A stretch of DNA of 43,058 nt from NCBI GenBank assembly GCA_903927965.1, contig CAIYPA010000551.1, positions 1 to 43,058 of the forward strand, in the 5' to 3' direction. Positions within the stretch are counted from its first letter, which is position 1. Each line of letters starts with the position of its first letter. The stretch is from an uncultured Bacteroidia bacterium. Lineage in GTDB: Bacteria; Bacteroidota; Bacteroidia; Bacteroidales; Prolixibacteraceae. The position numbers were made by a program, and so were the translations under genes. Shown here piece after piece: positions 34,875-43,058 of the stretch. The notes under the pieces are model-generated. The model did no database searches. It worked only from the letters and a program-made list of their open reading frames with translations, and had not been told where the DNA came from.

Positions 34875-36437
34875 ATGTACCAGTCAATTACCACAAGCCT
34901 TTATACATTCGAAAATATAAGGGAGAAGGATATATTTTATGCTGATAAAACAGACTTTTTTCATCGGTTGGTTACCGATGCTTCGGGTATTTTCTTTCTC
35001 TCACGTCCCCGCAGGTTTGGAAAATCTTTATCGGTGTCAATTCTAAAAAATATTTTCAAAGGCAACAAAGAACTGTTTAATGGGCTTAGAATCTATGATA
35101 TGCCCTATGATTGGAACCCTTATCCAGTTATTAACCTGAATATCTCAAAAGCCGATTGTTCCTCTGCAGAGGAACTCAACAGAGGATTGTGCATTATTTT
35201 ACACGATAATGCCCATGAACTCGGAATTGAACTATCTTCTGAAACAAAATCGGGTTATTTATTTGGCGAGTTGATCGACAAGGCCAAAGACCTTAGCAAA
35301 GTGGTTATCCTTATCGATGAATACGACAAACCTCTGGTCTAAAATATCTAATCCCCTCATATTGAGGAGGTAAGGCAGGTATTGGAGAACTTCTATATCA
35401 ACATCAAAGCTTCTGACGAACACCTTCGGTTTGTATTTATGACAGGTGTGACCAAGTTTTCAAAAGTGTCGGTTTTCTCGAAACTGAACAACCTGCGCGA
35501 CATTACGATGAGCGAGGCTTTCGCCACAATGTACGGCTATACTCAGGATGAAGTGGAACACTATTTTGGCGGCAGGATAGATGCTTTAGCGGATAAAAAT
35601 AAGGTTGACCGGATTGAATACCGTCTGGAAATCCAAAAATGGTACAATGGGTTCCGGTTTAACGAAGAAGCCCAAACAGTTTATAATCCGGTTTCACTGG
35701 GAATGTTTTTTATTGAAAACGGCAAGTTTTCAAATTATTGGTTTTCGACAGGAAGCCCTTCTTTTATTTTTAAGGTCCTTAAGCAGCAGGAATTTGATTT
35801 CTATAAGGAGATAAAAGATGAAATTGAAGGCGTTATACTCGATTCGTTCGATGTAACCAATATGAGTATTTTACCTTTGTTGCTCCAAACGGGTTACCTG
35901 ACCATTGAGAGCGGCTCGATGATGATGGGCAAGCCATTCTATAAACTAAACTTTCCAAATTACGAAATAGAAAATTCGTTTCAGGCCTATTTTGTAAGTT
36001 CGCTTGAAGAGCGGAACCCAATAAAGGTGACGAGCGAAATTGCAAAATTGCAACGGGCCATGCTTGCCAACGATACCACCACCATGCACGAGGTCCTGAA
36101 AAGCCATATTGCCGCCATCCCCTATGCCAACCGAAGCCATATGGAGGAAAACTACCAGAACATTATCTATTCTGTTTTCAGGTTGTTGGGGGCCGAAATC
36201 CACAACGAAGTGCATATGAACAATGGCAGGATAGATACTGTCATTGTGAATCGCGACCACATTTATATTTTTGAATTCAAAATGGGCCAGAGTGCCAAAG
36301 TTGCCATTGCCCAGATTAAAGAAAAAGGATATGCAACACCCTATTTATCAGATGGTAAACCGATTACGCTAATTGGCATTAATTTCTCTAAAAAGAAAAG
36401 GAACATTGTGGAGTGGTTGGAGGAAGAGATGTCTTAA
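34875..36437 (+). pseudogene. AAA-ATPase/PD-(D/E)XK (DUF1703-type) gene with two in-frame stops
   Basis: One frame of 521 codons runs from ATG 34875 to 36437. It is interrupted only by TAA at 35340 and TAA at 35349, with two sense codons (N I) between them. The first part has the AAA-ATPase-like start 'SLYTFENIREKDIFYADKTD', Walker A 'SRPRRFGKSLSVS' and Walker B 'VVILIDEYDKPLV'. The second continues 'SPHIEEVRQVLENFYINIKA', then 'FVFMTGVTKFSKVSVFSKLN', and ends with the nuclease-like 'GRIDTVIVNRDHIYIFEFKM' (D...E-x-K). Length matches intact family members. Function of the family is poorly known. The split falls right after Walker B. As read, neither half would be functional unless stops are read through. 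Confidence 0.85.
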
Positions 36438-36465
36438 ACTTCTTTCAAAAAATATAAGGTCGCTG

Positions 36466-37112
36466 TTACAGTGCCGAGGTATAAATAGCCAGAACGATCT
36501 CGACAGCCTTTCTAGCTTCCTGACCATTGATCTCAATAATTTTACCAAATTCTAAAGCGTCAATAAATGCAGCTATGTTTTTTGCATGAGGTTCAAAAGG
36601 GATAGCACCAGGATCGGTTACTCCGCCACCTCCCTCGATTTGGTTGAACCTGTTAAATATTTCGCTGTCGGCTTCAGTTTGATCGGCAAATTGCCAGACC
36701 TTAAAACGATTTTCTACCTGGATAACAGTTCCTTTTGTTCCAGTAATTTCAATACGGCGAAACTGTCCCGGAAACGATGCAGTAGAACCGTAATTACACC
36801 CAGAGCATTGTTTCTAAATCTTAAAACAGCAACTCCTGTATCCTCAACCTCAATCGAATGGCCCAGAGTGGCTGTATATGCCTGCAATGAATCTACAGGT
36901 CCCATAAGGTGCTGGAGGAGATCGATCATGTGGATTGCCTGATTTTCAAACGTTTTACAATTGTATTTTTCCGCCAATCGCCTGGCCTTATCCGTATTTG
37001 AACCGCATATCCCGATGAGACTTGCGTTCTCCAGATTTTGAATGGATTTTGCGTGAAAATCAGCAATCAGACCGGCTCCTACAATTCCAAATTTCCAAAT
37101 TCTCATTTTCAT
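36466..37112 (-). pseudogene. Broken Gfo/Idh/MocA family oxidoreductase
   Basis: The start 'RIWKFGIVGAGLIADFHAKS' is an intact Rossmann NAD(P) motif. After 'LAEKYNCKTF' (residue ~52) the frame jumps to 'ENQAIHMIDLLQHLMGPVDS', normally ~120 residues later, so the E-K-P region is deleted. Near 36788 a single missing base shifts the frame. The correct continuation in the other frame reads 'FPGQFRRIEITGTKGTVIQV', then 'ENRFKVWQFADQTEADSEIF', then 'GGGGVTDPGAIPFEPHAKNI' and ends '...AIYTSAL' at the stop 36466. Only ~215 of ~340 residues remain. It is clearly inactive. It converges on the DUF1703 gene with 28 bp between ends. Confidence 0.9.
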
Positions 37113-37166
37113 TATTATTTAAGATTTTTCTGTCGGCACTATTGATCCGGAGGTTTTTGAAAAACT

Positions 37167-38231
37167 TCAGTATTTGCTTGCGAAATCATCTGCATATCCA
37201 TTAATTTCAGCATCCGTTAAATGGACACCGGAGCAAAGGATTATCCTGTATCTTAGCGTCAATGATTTACCGGATGGAAGACTGAAATTTAATTCCTCTT
37301 TTCCCTTTGAAAAATCCTTAAAACCAAACGGATTGGCTGCAAACAGACCATAGCCGCGTGCATGCCAATAGGTTGGATAGCTCAGGTTTTTGGGGTGGTC
37401 GCAAATTACCAGGGTGATTTTTTCGTTCCCGATATTTCCATACAAATCCATCCATTTTGCACGGGTACCCCATACTGCCTCGCCTGTCGCTCCTTCGCTG
37501 CTCCGGTAGTTTCCGGTTACGCCTTCATTTGTCATGGCTTTTACTGTTGTAGGATTACCATGAGCATCCGAAAGGGTTACATCCTCCTTTGAGGGCAATT
37601 CCAGCTGACGTGCCACACGAATGCCAAAACTGCCTTCTTTGGTGTCTTTAAATAATACGGCTCCACTCGTGGCCGTCAAGGTGACAATCCGGTCAATCAT
37701 GCGGGTTGATCCATTGGCGAAGAAATGGAACTCGGTCTTCTCAGCCAAAATTTCTTTCCCTTCAGGATCGATCCAACTTGCAGTGGTAACCATGGATCCC
37801 TCACCGATTCCTTCGGACAACCTTACAATGCTGAGATGTTTGATCTGACCTCCATTGACATTCCTTTTCCCTTCGGAACCATTTCCCCAAAAATCGTATC
37901 CGTTCACATTCCCATAATTCAACCAATTGCCTACCTGATGCAAATGATCGCGTCGTTCCCCTTCCCTGGGTTTTATCGGAAACCCCCGTGTAATCGTGGT
38001 GCCCGCAGCGCTAAGTATTGGAAAGAGTACGGGTTTATAAACAGAATCGGGCCACCAATATGCCGTGAAAAGATCGCCATTAACCAACACATCAACCCTT
38101 TGATCCTTTTCGTGTTGAACAAATGTCACTTTTAAATCATTGTTGGGCTTATTTTGGGTTTTGGATTTTTGTCCGAAGGCAGTAAAGCACAAAACTGCCA
38201 GCAACATTGTTGAAACAGATCGAATCTTCAT
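37167..38231 (-). CDS. PmoA-like (DUF6807) secreted protein
   Basis: 354 aa with signal peptide (MKIRSVSTMLLAVLCFTAFG). The core shows 'VLVNGDLFTAYWWPDSVYKP', 'FPIKPREGERRDHLHQVGNW' (RDHxHQ), 'GYDFWGNGSEGKRNVNGGQI', 'DPEGKEILAEKTEFHFFANG' and 'YGNIGNEKITLVICDHPKNL', which mark the 'PmoA family' (DUF6807) beta-rich proteins. Such proteins often accompany Gfo/Idh/MocA oxidoreductases in carbohydrate loci, as here; the neighbour at 38333 is one. The family's biochemical role is not established; despite the name it is unlikely to be a methane monooxygenase. Length is normal. Confidence 0.85.
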   Translation of the reverse strand: MKIRSVSTMLLAVLCFTAFGQKSKTQNKPNNDLKVTFVQHEKDQRVDVLVNGDLFTAYWWPDSVYKPVLFPILSAAGTTITRGFPIKPREGERRDHLHQVGNWLNYGNVNGYDFWGNGSEGKRNVNGGQIKHLSIVRLSEGIGEGSMVTTASWIDPEGKEILAEKTEFHFFANGSTRMIDRIVTLTATSGAVLFKDTKEGSFGIRVARQLELPSKEDVTLSDAHGNPTTVKAMTNEGVTGNYRSSEGATGEAVWGTRAKWMDLYGNIGNEKITLVICDHPKNLSYPTYWHARGYGLFAANPFGFKDFSKGKEELNFSLPSGKSLTLRYRIILCSGVHLTDAEINGYADDFASKY

Positions 38232-38332
38232 GACGTAACTATTTTTCAGGAAACTGATTAAATGATTTGTTATAATGTAAATCGTAAAGCACTATAAATC
38301 AGTATGTATTGTGGCAAAGAAAACACTCATTA

Positions 38333-39712
38333 TCAAACCTTATCAGGTACAATATAAGGCTTGCGGTATTCCTTTCTTGTCAATAGGACATCTGCTTCGG
38401 GATCCTTGACAAACTTTTCGGCCGATCCGTCAAAATTCAATCCACGTCCCAGACGGTGTGAGATATTGGCCAAATGCGGAAGTGTTGCGGAGTAATGACC
38501 CTCCTTGATACTGCAATTCAAATCTTCGTTTTTCCCTGATCTTATAGCATTTATAAAGTTGGCGAAATGTTCCGCTCCTTCTTCTCCTGTAAGCGTTTCT
38601 ACTTTCCCGGGACCAGTGGTAGGTTTAGATCCTGCAAAGGGTACTTTTTCCCTTTTGCGGAAAGCTTTCCAGGTATCTCCGTTTAGTTCGAGGTAGCCTT
38701 CTGTTCCGAAGAAGATGTTACCAATTTTGGTTTCAAGGCTTGATTCTGAATTGGAATAGCGTCCGCGTGTTTCGAACTCCAGCATTTTCCCATCGTTGTA
38801 TTTAAACACTGAAGATTGGGTGTTTGGAGTCTCCTGTGCGCAATCAGCAGGATTAATCCCAAAAATACCTCCGATGGAATATGCTGTAACAGGATGTTCG
38901 TTTTTGTTTAATCCCCAGCGGGCGATATCAAATTGATGGGGACCCTGGTTTCCGGTATCGCCATTGCCGGTCTCCCAGAACCAATGCCAGTTGTAATGCC
39001 CTTTCTTTTCATTGTAAGGCCGATAAGCAACTGGCCCTAACCAATTGTCGTAATGAAGGGTTGGGGGAGGAGTACTGTCGTTGGCAATTCCAAAAGAATC
39101 GCGCGGTTTGACACAAAGACCGCGGGCCATGTAAACATCGCCAATGCCCCCGCTATGTAAAAATTTGATGGCTTCGATCACATTTGCAGAGGAGCGGTTT
39201 TGATGGCCAACCTGTACCCTTACATTGTATTTAGTAGAGGCTTCTATCATTCTCCTGCCTTCAGTAATGCTCCAACATGCAGGTTTTTCAACATAAACAT
39301 GTTTGCCAGCCTGACAAGCCCAAATGGTTCCCAATGCGTGCCAGAAATTAGGTGTTGCAAACGATACTACATTGATTTCTTTGTCGTCGAATATCCGGCG
39401 CATGTCCCATTCGATCGATGGTTTAACTTTTGTTCGGCTTTCAGCGGTCTTGACCCTTTGGGCAAACAACAGTTCATCCACATCGCAAAGTGTTTTTAAT
39501 GTCACATTTTTGGAGTCTTTTAGCGTACACCAGGCACTTACATGGGCACCGCCCCGTCCGCCAAGACCCACAACTGCAGCCACAATCCGATCATTGGCAC
39601 CGATAATTGAGGCATACGATTTGGAACTGAAACCCATTCCACCAATGGCTATTCCGGCAGTTCCTACTGAGCTTTTCCTGATAAAATCTCTTCGTTTTGT
39701 CATTTTAGTCAT
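38333..39712 (-). CDS. Tat-exported Gfo/Idh/MocA family oxidoreductase
   Basis: 459 aa. N-terminal Tat signal 'KRRDFIRKSSVGTAGIAIGG'; ATGs at 39712 and 39703 both precede it. The Rossmann fold follows ('RIVAAVVGLGGRGGAHVSAW', 'VTLKTLCDVDE'), then 'VVSFATPNFWHALGTIWACQ' and the conserved E-K-P in 'GKHVYVEKPACWSITEG', and 'RVQVGHQNRSSANVIEAI'. The C-terminal beta-sheet domain includes 'HWFWETGNGDTGNQGPHQFD', a motif of the Bacteroidota/Planctomycete secreted subfamily. Expected to oxidise or interconvert sugars or sugar acids in the periplasm with NAD(P). Substrate unknown; it follows a D-threonine-aldolase-like gene. Confidence 0.9.
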   Translation of the reverse strand: MTKMTKRRDFIRKSSVGTAGIAIGGMGFSSKSYASIIGANDRIVAAVVGLGGRGGAHVSAWCTLKDSKNVTLKTLCDVDELLFAQRVKTAESRTKVKPSIEWDMRRIFDDKEINVVSFATPNFWHALGTIWACQAGKHVYVEKPACWSITEGRRMIEASTKYNVRVQVGHQNRSSANVIEAIKFLHSGGIGDVYMARGLCVKPRDSFGIANDSTPPPTLHYDNWLGPVAYRPYNEKKGHYNWHWFWETGNGDTGNQGPHQFDIARWGLNKNEHPVTAYSIGGIFGINPADCAQETPNTQSSVFKYNDGKMLEFETRGRYSNSESSLETKIGNIFFGTEGYLELNGDTWKAFRKREKVPFAGSKPTTGPGKVETLTGEEGAEHFANFINAIRSGKNEDLNCSIKEGHYSATLPHLANISHRLGRGLNFDGSAEKFVKDPEADVLLTRKEYRKPYIVPDKV

Positions 39713-39769
39713 GTTTTTAATAAAGTGTTACAAATTGATCTATTGAAAAATATCCTATACAAGCATGGT

Positions 39770-40897
39770 TCAAATACTAATTTTTCTCTTCCTTGCTTCG
39801 ACGAGCCATTGAGCTGTGACCTGATGTTCATTGACAACTGAGACCGAATCAAAACGGTCGACTGTTGGACAAATATGCCAGGGAATACCGTAGAGTGGGT
39901 CGCCGATTTTCCAGTTATCGGCTTCTGGTGTCCTGATGACCATATGCTCTTCACTGTGGGTTATGATGGAATAGGTTTCAATTCCCAATATCTTAACCCT
40001 TGGCTGGGGCATTTCAGAAGCAACTGCTTTGTGACCCAAATCGAGACACATCAAATCTTTCGATGGTTTACTGACGATTCGCATAAGCAACACCGCAGCA
40101 TGCAAAAAACCCATATTTTGAAATGCGCTGCTGTATCCATAATCCCATAGAAGAGTTGTTCCCGGACTTGTTTCAACTCCTGCTCGCAACGCATGGATTG
40201 GAAATGTTGGTGAACCTCCGGCCACAATTTTTAGGATACCTGCACCCGCTTTTTCAAGTTCACCGATCAGGCTTAAAACCGTCATAAATGATTCATTGCA
40301 AAGCTTTTGTCTAAGTGAAAGGTCTGACTCGCTGATGTGGCCATCATAAACATGGACTCCTTCTGCACCTATCATTGGCAAATCGAGGATCATCTGATAA
40401 AGACGAATTGCTTCTTCTCCCGGAACAATACCGGTGCGATTCATGCCATTGTTTAGATCGAGCCAGATGTCTGTTTTCAGACCCGTTTGGCAGGCCATCT
40501 GCGATAGCTGAAGAATAATTTCAGATGAATCAGCGATGCATGATATTTTTGAATCAGGGAAAAGTTGTTTTAACTGAAAAAATCTTCCGAGATTGGGACC
40601 AACAGGTTGAATGGCAAGCAATATATCTGTTGCTCCGCACCTTGCGACCATCTCGGCTTCGGAAATTGTGGCACATTTGAACTTGTAAATGCCATGTTTC
40701 ATCTGCAAATTGATGATCTCACTCATTTTATGTGTCTTAACATGCGGTCTTAAATGGTCGGCTCCTCCTGAAATTTCCACCATTTTCCTGATGTTGTGTT
40801 CAATCCGGTCGGGGTAAACAAGCAGAGCAGGTGATTTTACTTCATCGACATTGTCAACAATATGCCACAAATCATTGGGAGATAGAATATTACTCAT
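39770..40897 (-). CDS. D-threonine aldolase / D-serine dehydratase-like PLP enzyme
   Basis: 375 aa, cytoplasmic. A fold-type III (alanine-racemase-like) barrel starts 'VKSPALLVYPDRIEHNIRKM' and carries 'HLRPHVKTHKMSEI', with the likely PLP lysine K54 in the HVKTH motif. Further signatures are 'IWLDLNNGMNRTGIVPGEEA', 'GAEGVHVYDGHISES', 'IVAGGSPTFPIHA', 'ETSPGTTLLWDYGYSS' and a C-terminal metal-site motif 'IPWHICPTVDRFDS' (His and Cys ligands). It cleaves or dehydrates D-beta-hydroxy amino acids in this family. The neighbouring heparinase-type lyase and oxidoreductase suggest a role in catabolism of an unusual sugar or amino compound. Confidence 0.88.
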   Translation of the reverse strand: MSNILSPNDLWHIVDNVDEVKSPALLVYPDRIEHNIRKMVEISGGADHLRPHVKTHKMSEIINLQMKHGIYKFKCATISEAEMVARCGATDILLAIQPVGPNLGRFFQLKQLFPDSKISCIADSSEIILQLSQMACQTGLKTDIWLDLNNGMNRTGIVPGEEAIRLYQMILDLPMIGAEGVHVYDGHISESDLSLRQKLCNESFMTVLSLIGELEKAGAGILKIVAGGSPTFPIHALRAGVETSPGTTLLWDYGYSSAFQNMGFLHAAVLLMRIVSKPSKDLMCLDLGHKAVASEMPQPRVKILGIETYSIITHSEEHMVIRTPEADNWKIGDPLYGIPWHICPTVDRFDSVSVVNEHQVTAQWLVEARKRKISI

Positions 40898-40958
40898 TTT
40901 TAATTTCCAGTTATTTTTTTATCTATTCATTCAACACAATAGTTTGCTAAAATTTTGA

Positions 40959-41135
40959 TTAATGCTGAATAAGCCATGCAAAGGCTTTAAAGAAATCGTT
41001 CTTTGGCACATTTTGAGCATCAAATGTAAGATTAATTTCTTGCAAATTGGACAGTTTTGTCAACTCACATGGAAGAGATATCGGAACTAATTTGAGTAAT
41101 TGATTAAATGTTCCTGTGTTGGAAACCTACCCGAA
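40959..41135 (-). pseudogene. Possible leucine-rich-repeat protein remnant
   Basis: Within the 410 bp gap 40898-41308, an open segment preceded by TAG reads 'FNQLLKLVPISLPCELTKLS', then NLQEINLTFDAQNVPKNDFF, and ends KAFAWLIQH at the TAA 40959. The spacing of Leu (LxxLVPISLPxxLxxLxNLQEINL) matches one or two leucine-rich repeats. It has no start codon or signal of its own. It may be the C-terminal scrap of a lost LRR gene. Nothing else coding is seen in this gap. Confidence 0.35.
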
Positions 41136-41152
41136 CTATCAATACAGAAAAA

Positions 41153-41178
41153 CCCCCTCGCCGTTTCCAGAAAGGGGG
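41153..41178 (-). terminator. Rho-independent terminator of the heparinase-type gene
   Basis: On the minus strand CCCCCT and AGGGGG form a 6 bp GC-rich stem with a 14-base loop, followed at once by TTTTTCTG. It lies 130 bp past the stop at 41309. Confidence 0.55.
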
Positions 41179-41308
41179 GAGAAAAAAAACAAAACGATGC
41201 AAAACCAAGACACTAATCCATATCTTTATAATGGACAGATTTTATTTTAATTTTCAAGGAAAGATTTATGATGATCTTTCACCTATTGACTTCAAACATG
41301 AATGCCGG

Positions 41309-43058
41309 TCATTTTCTAATCACCAACCTGTATTTTCCTGAAAGTTGTTTCTTTTTGGCATTAAGCGACAATCGGTAAATCTGATCGCCCCATACATCTG
41401 CCAATCTCATATCGGAAAGGGTCACAACTTCAACAACAGGTTCAAATTGAGTGGATTCGTAATCTAGCCTACATTTGACTCCATTTTTTTCGAGTATGAT
41501 TATTCCGGGAGTTGTGATTTCAGGTCTGCTCCATGTCAGAAAGTTGAGCTGATTGGATGCTTGAATGGATTTCAGTTTGAAAACATCCTCAATGATCAAT
41601 CCTTCCTTTGCCTCAAGGTGATAACTCCGCTGCCATTTTTCAACGGCTGCTTCAGCAGGGTAAGCACCAGCGAGATCCAGGGTGAAAATCGATTTTGAAG
41701 CATCAAAACTGACATTCCGGGAACGGAAAGACGCTCCCGGAGATTGGGCTACACCATTGATCATCGGGAGGTTGTGATAATTGCTCTGCATGGTCCAGAT
41801 CGAATACCTTTCATCGCTAAAGGTTTGTCGGGTATAGGTCCCGACTCCGGCATCGATGATCATTGGCGTTTCGTTAAGGTACAGTGAAAATGAGCCCATA
41901 TCGTTATGGTTGTGGCTTTCAGCATTGTACCCTCCTTTGGCAGCAACAAAAAAACCGTTCTGGTTGCGCATATAGCAGAATTCGGTTTCCGGGTACCAGG
42001 TGGTGGCTGCTTGTGAAACAGACGGTTGGGTATGTATTAATTCTTTATGGGACCGTAGGTTCTCCATCGTACGAAATAGATCCCGGCCCTGATTGAAATA
42101 TCCCGGATTCTTGTCACGCTGGTACAAATAGGAGGCAAAATGTTGCATCTCCGGACTTCCCACCGCTAGCCCGAAACGGAAAATCATGCCAGGTTCGCCA
42201 CCACCTTTTGCAGAGGCATCGGCAAAATTAACAACCCAGCCATTGCCGATGTAGGACCTGACAATGTATTCCCCCATATTTTTAATAATTTGCTGATCAA
42301 AAATGGAAATTTTTCCACCGGTGGCGTTATAAAGAAGTTGCAGATAATCATACAATTTACCAGGAGCATGACCCCAGTAGGAAGGGCCTTCTTCGCAAGC
42401 GCCATCGCTGTGGTAATAGTTGATGAATCTATCCACCGAAATCATCGTGCGTTGTACGGCAGCAGCAAGTTTATCAGGATCATTTTCAAGGAGAAGAAAG
42501 CTTGTGAGCACATCGAAGTTGCACCACGGGTTCCAGTTGTTCACCATGGTTTTTGGGGTAGCATTGAATGCCTGCCACCAAAAATTGCTTCGGTTCATAT
42601 ACGGATCAAGAATCCTATCCTGTAGATTTTTACGAAGACGTTCAGCCACAAGGGGCTGTATTTTATCCATCTCATCTTTAAGGAAAAACCAGGTCCAGGA
42701 AAGAAATTCCCCCATATCACCTGAGGTCAGATCAATGATGTTTTCCTTAAACGAGGGCAGAGCAGTTTTCTCTTTTTGCTCCCTGCCGATATGGGCTGAG
42801 AGTGCCCAGCTTGTCATTTCACAAGTGTGCCATACACCGTTCACGATCTGATCCATAAAGTGCCCTTTCCCTTCTGCAAGCTCGGCCAGGACCAGATCAG
42901 CCAGAGCTGAATTATTGTTATTGAACGGTATTTCCATGATCGTTCGTGAACCACTCTTGTCAAATTCCAGATAATCAGTCGCTTTTACTACCTTCCACTC
43001 ATAATTCAGGACGGCTTCACCTTTTTTAATAATCGCGTCCTTCACGCCTGAAGTCAAG
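41309..43058 (-). CDS. Heparinase II/III-type polysaccharide lyase (5' end outside window)
   Basis: At least 582 aa; the frame is still open at the window edge, so the signal peptide and true start are missing. The helical toroid region includes 'WHTCEMTSWALSAHIGREQK', 'MVNNWNPWCNFDVLTSFLLL' and 'YYHSDGACEEGPSYWGHAPG'. The C-terminal beta-sandwich carries 'YNAESHNHNDMGSFSLYLNE' (HNHND motif) and 'MIIDAGVGTYTRQTFSDERY', as in heparinase II/III-like lyases (PL12/PL21 and related families). It should cleave a uronate-containing polysaccharide by beta-elimination. Closest substrate class is uncertain. A terminator follows at 41153. Confidence 0.9.
   Translation of the reverse strand, partial: LTSGVKDAIIKKGEAVLNYEWKVVKATDYLEFDKSGSRTIMEIPFNNNNSALADLVLAELAEGKGHFMDQIVNGVWHTCEMTSWALSAHIGREQKEKTALPSFKENIIDLTSGDMGEFLSWTWFFLKDEMDKIQPLVAERLRKNLQDRILDPYMNRSNFWWQAFNATPKTMVNNWNPWCNFDVLTSFLLLENDPDKLAAAVQRTMISVDRFINYYHSDGACEEGPSYWGHAPGKLYDYLQLLYNATGGKISIFDQQIIKNMGEYIVRSYIGNGWVVNFADASAKGGGEPGMIFRFGLAVGSPEMQHFASYLYQRDKNPGYFNQGRDLFRTMENLRSHKELIHTQPSVSQAATTWYPETEFCYMRNQNGFFVAAKGGYNAESHNHNDMGSFSLYLNETPMIIDAGVGTYTRQTFSDERYSIWTMQSNYHNLPMINGVAQSPGASFRSRNVSFDASKSIFTLDLAGAYPAEAAVEKWQRSYHLEAKEGLIIEDVFKLKSIQASNQLNFLTWSRPEITTPGIIILEKNGVKCRLDYESTQFEPVVEVVTLSDMRLADVWGDQIYRLSLNAKKKQLSGKYRLVIRK

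Noticed and set aside
34304-34894. 196-aa minus-strand frame
   Set aside because: Out-of-frame shadow of the ECF sigma gene and its promoter.
34875-36437. Programmed stop-codon readthrough
   Set aside because: Two TAA codons without a recognisable recoding signal make this less likely than pseudogenisation or sequencing error; kept only as a point to check.
36586-36942. 118-aa plus-strand frame
   Set aside because: Antisense to the broken Gfo/Idh/MocA gene, whose two frames explain the sequence fully.
41108-41341. 77-aa plus-strand frame rich in Lys/Arg
   Set aside because: It crosses the terminator of the lyase gene and overlaps its end; composition is due to the A-runs.

Overview
The window is a low-GC stretch of a Bacteroidota chromosome. 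The evidence is two SusC/SusD pairs with family hallmarks, an ECF sigma/FecR pair, -7 elements of the Bacteroidetes type (TAnnTTTG), weak Shine-Dalgarno sequences, and dispersed intergenic inverted repeats of a kind common in this phylum. The gene set looks like an environmental or plant/animal-glycan degrader. A finer taxonomic call is not supported by the sequence alone. No rRNA, tRNA, CRISPR array, transposase or integrase was seen.

Layout. (1) 1-6.4 kb, mixed accessory region: two beta-propeller proteins read divergently, a remnant HipBA-type toxin-antitoxin locus, a SagB-type nitroreductase-like protein, a secreted unknown, two small c-type (CxxCH) haem-binding proteins, a decayed DUF1703-type ATPase/nuclease fragment, and three kinds of intergenic repeat. 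(2) 6.2-20.9 kb, PUL 1, all on the minus strand: XylR-type regulator (periplasmic-binding-like plus AraC domains), SusC, SusD, a small orphan gene, a phosphomannose-isomerase-like cupin protein with an unusual N-terminal half, an MFS sugar transporter, a six-hairpin glycosidase-like lipoprotein, and a large secreted protein that looks like a TIM-barrel glycosidase of no family I recognise. (3) 21.1-34.8 kb, PUL 2, minus strand: ECF sigma factor, FecR anti-sigma, SusC with an STN domain, SusD, GH95 fucosidase, GH29 fucosidase and a GH36-like enzyme, plus two truncated glycosidase remnants. This points to a fucose- and galactose-containing glycan; no sulfatase or endo-enzyme is present. (4) 34.9-36.4 kb: a nearly full-length DUF1703-type AAA-ATPase/PD-(D/E)XK gene with two in-frame stops. 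(5) 36.5-43.1 kb, minus strand: a deleted and frameshifted Gfo/Idh/MocA oxidoreductase, a PmoA-like (DUF6807) protein, a Tat-exported Gfo/Idh/MocA oxidoreductase, a D-threonine-aldolase-like PLP enzyme, and a heparinase II/III-type lyase that runs off the window end.

How it works together (inference). Each PUL has an outer-membrane SusCD importer, surface or periplasmic glycosidases and its own switch. PUL 1 appears to be controlled by a soluble-sugar-sensing AraC-type protein, and its SusC lacks the STN signalling domain. PUL 2 appears to be controlled by trans-envelope SusC(STN)-FecR-sigma signalling. Both PULs have a long hairpin directly after susD, which probably sets a high SusCD to enzyme expression ratio. 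The many broken genes (HipA, two DUF1703 copies, two glycosidases, one oxidoreductase, a possible LRR fragment) show that the spaces between the loci are sites of frequent rearrangement and decay.
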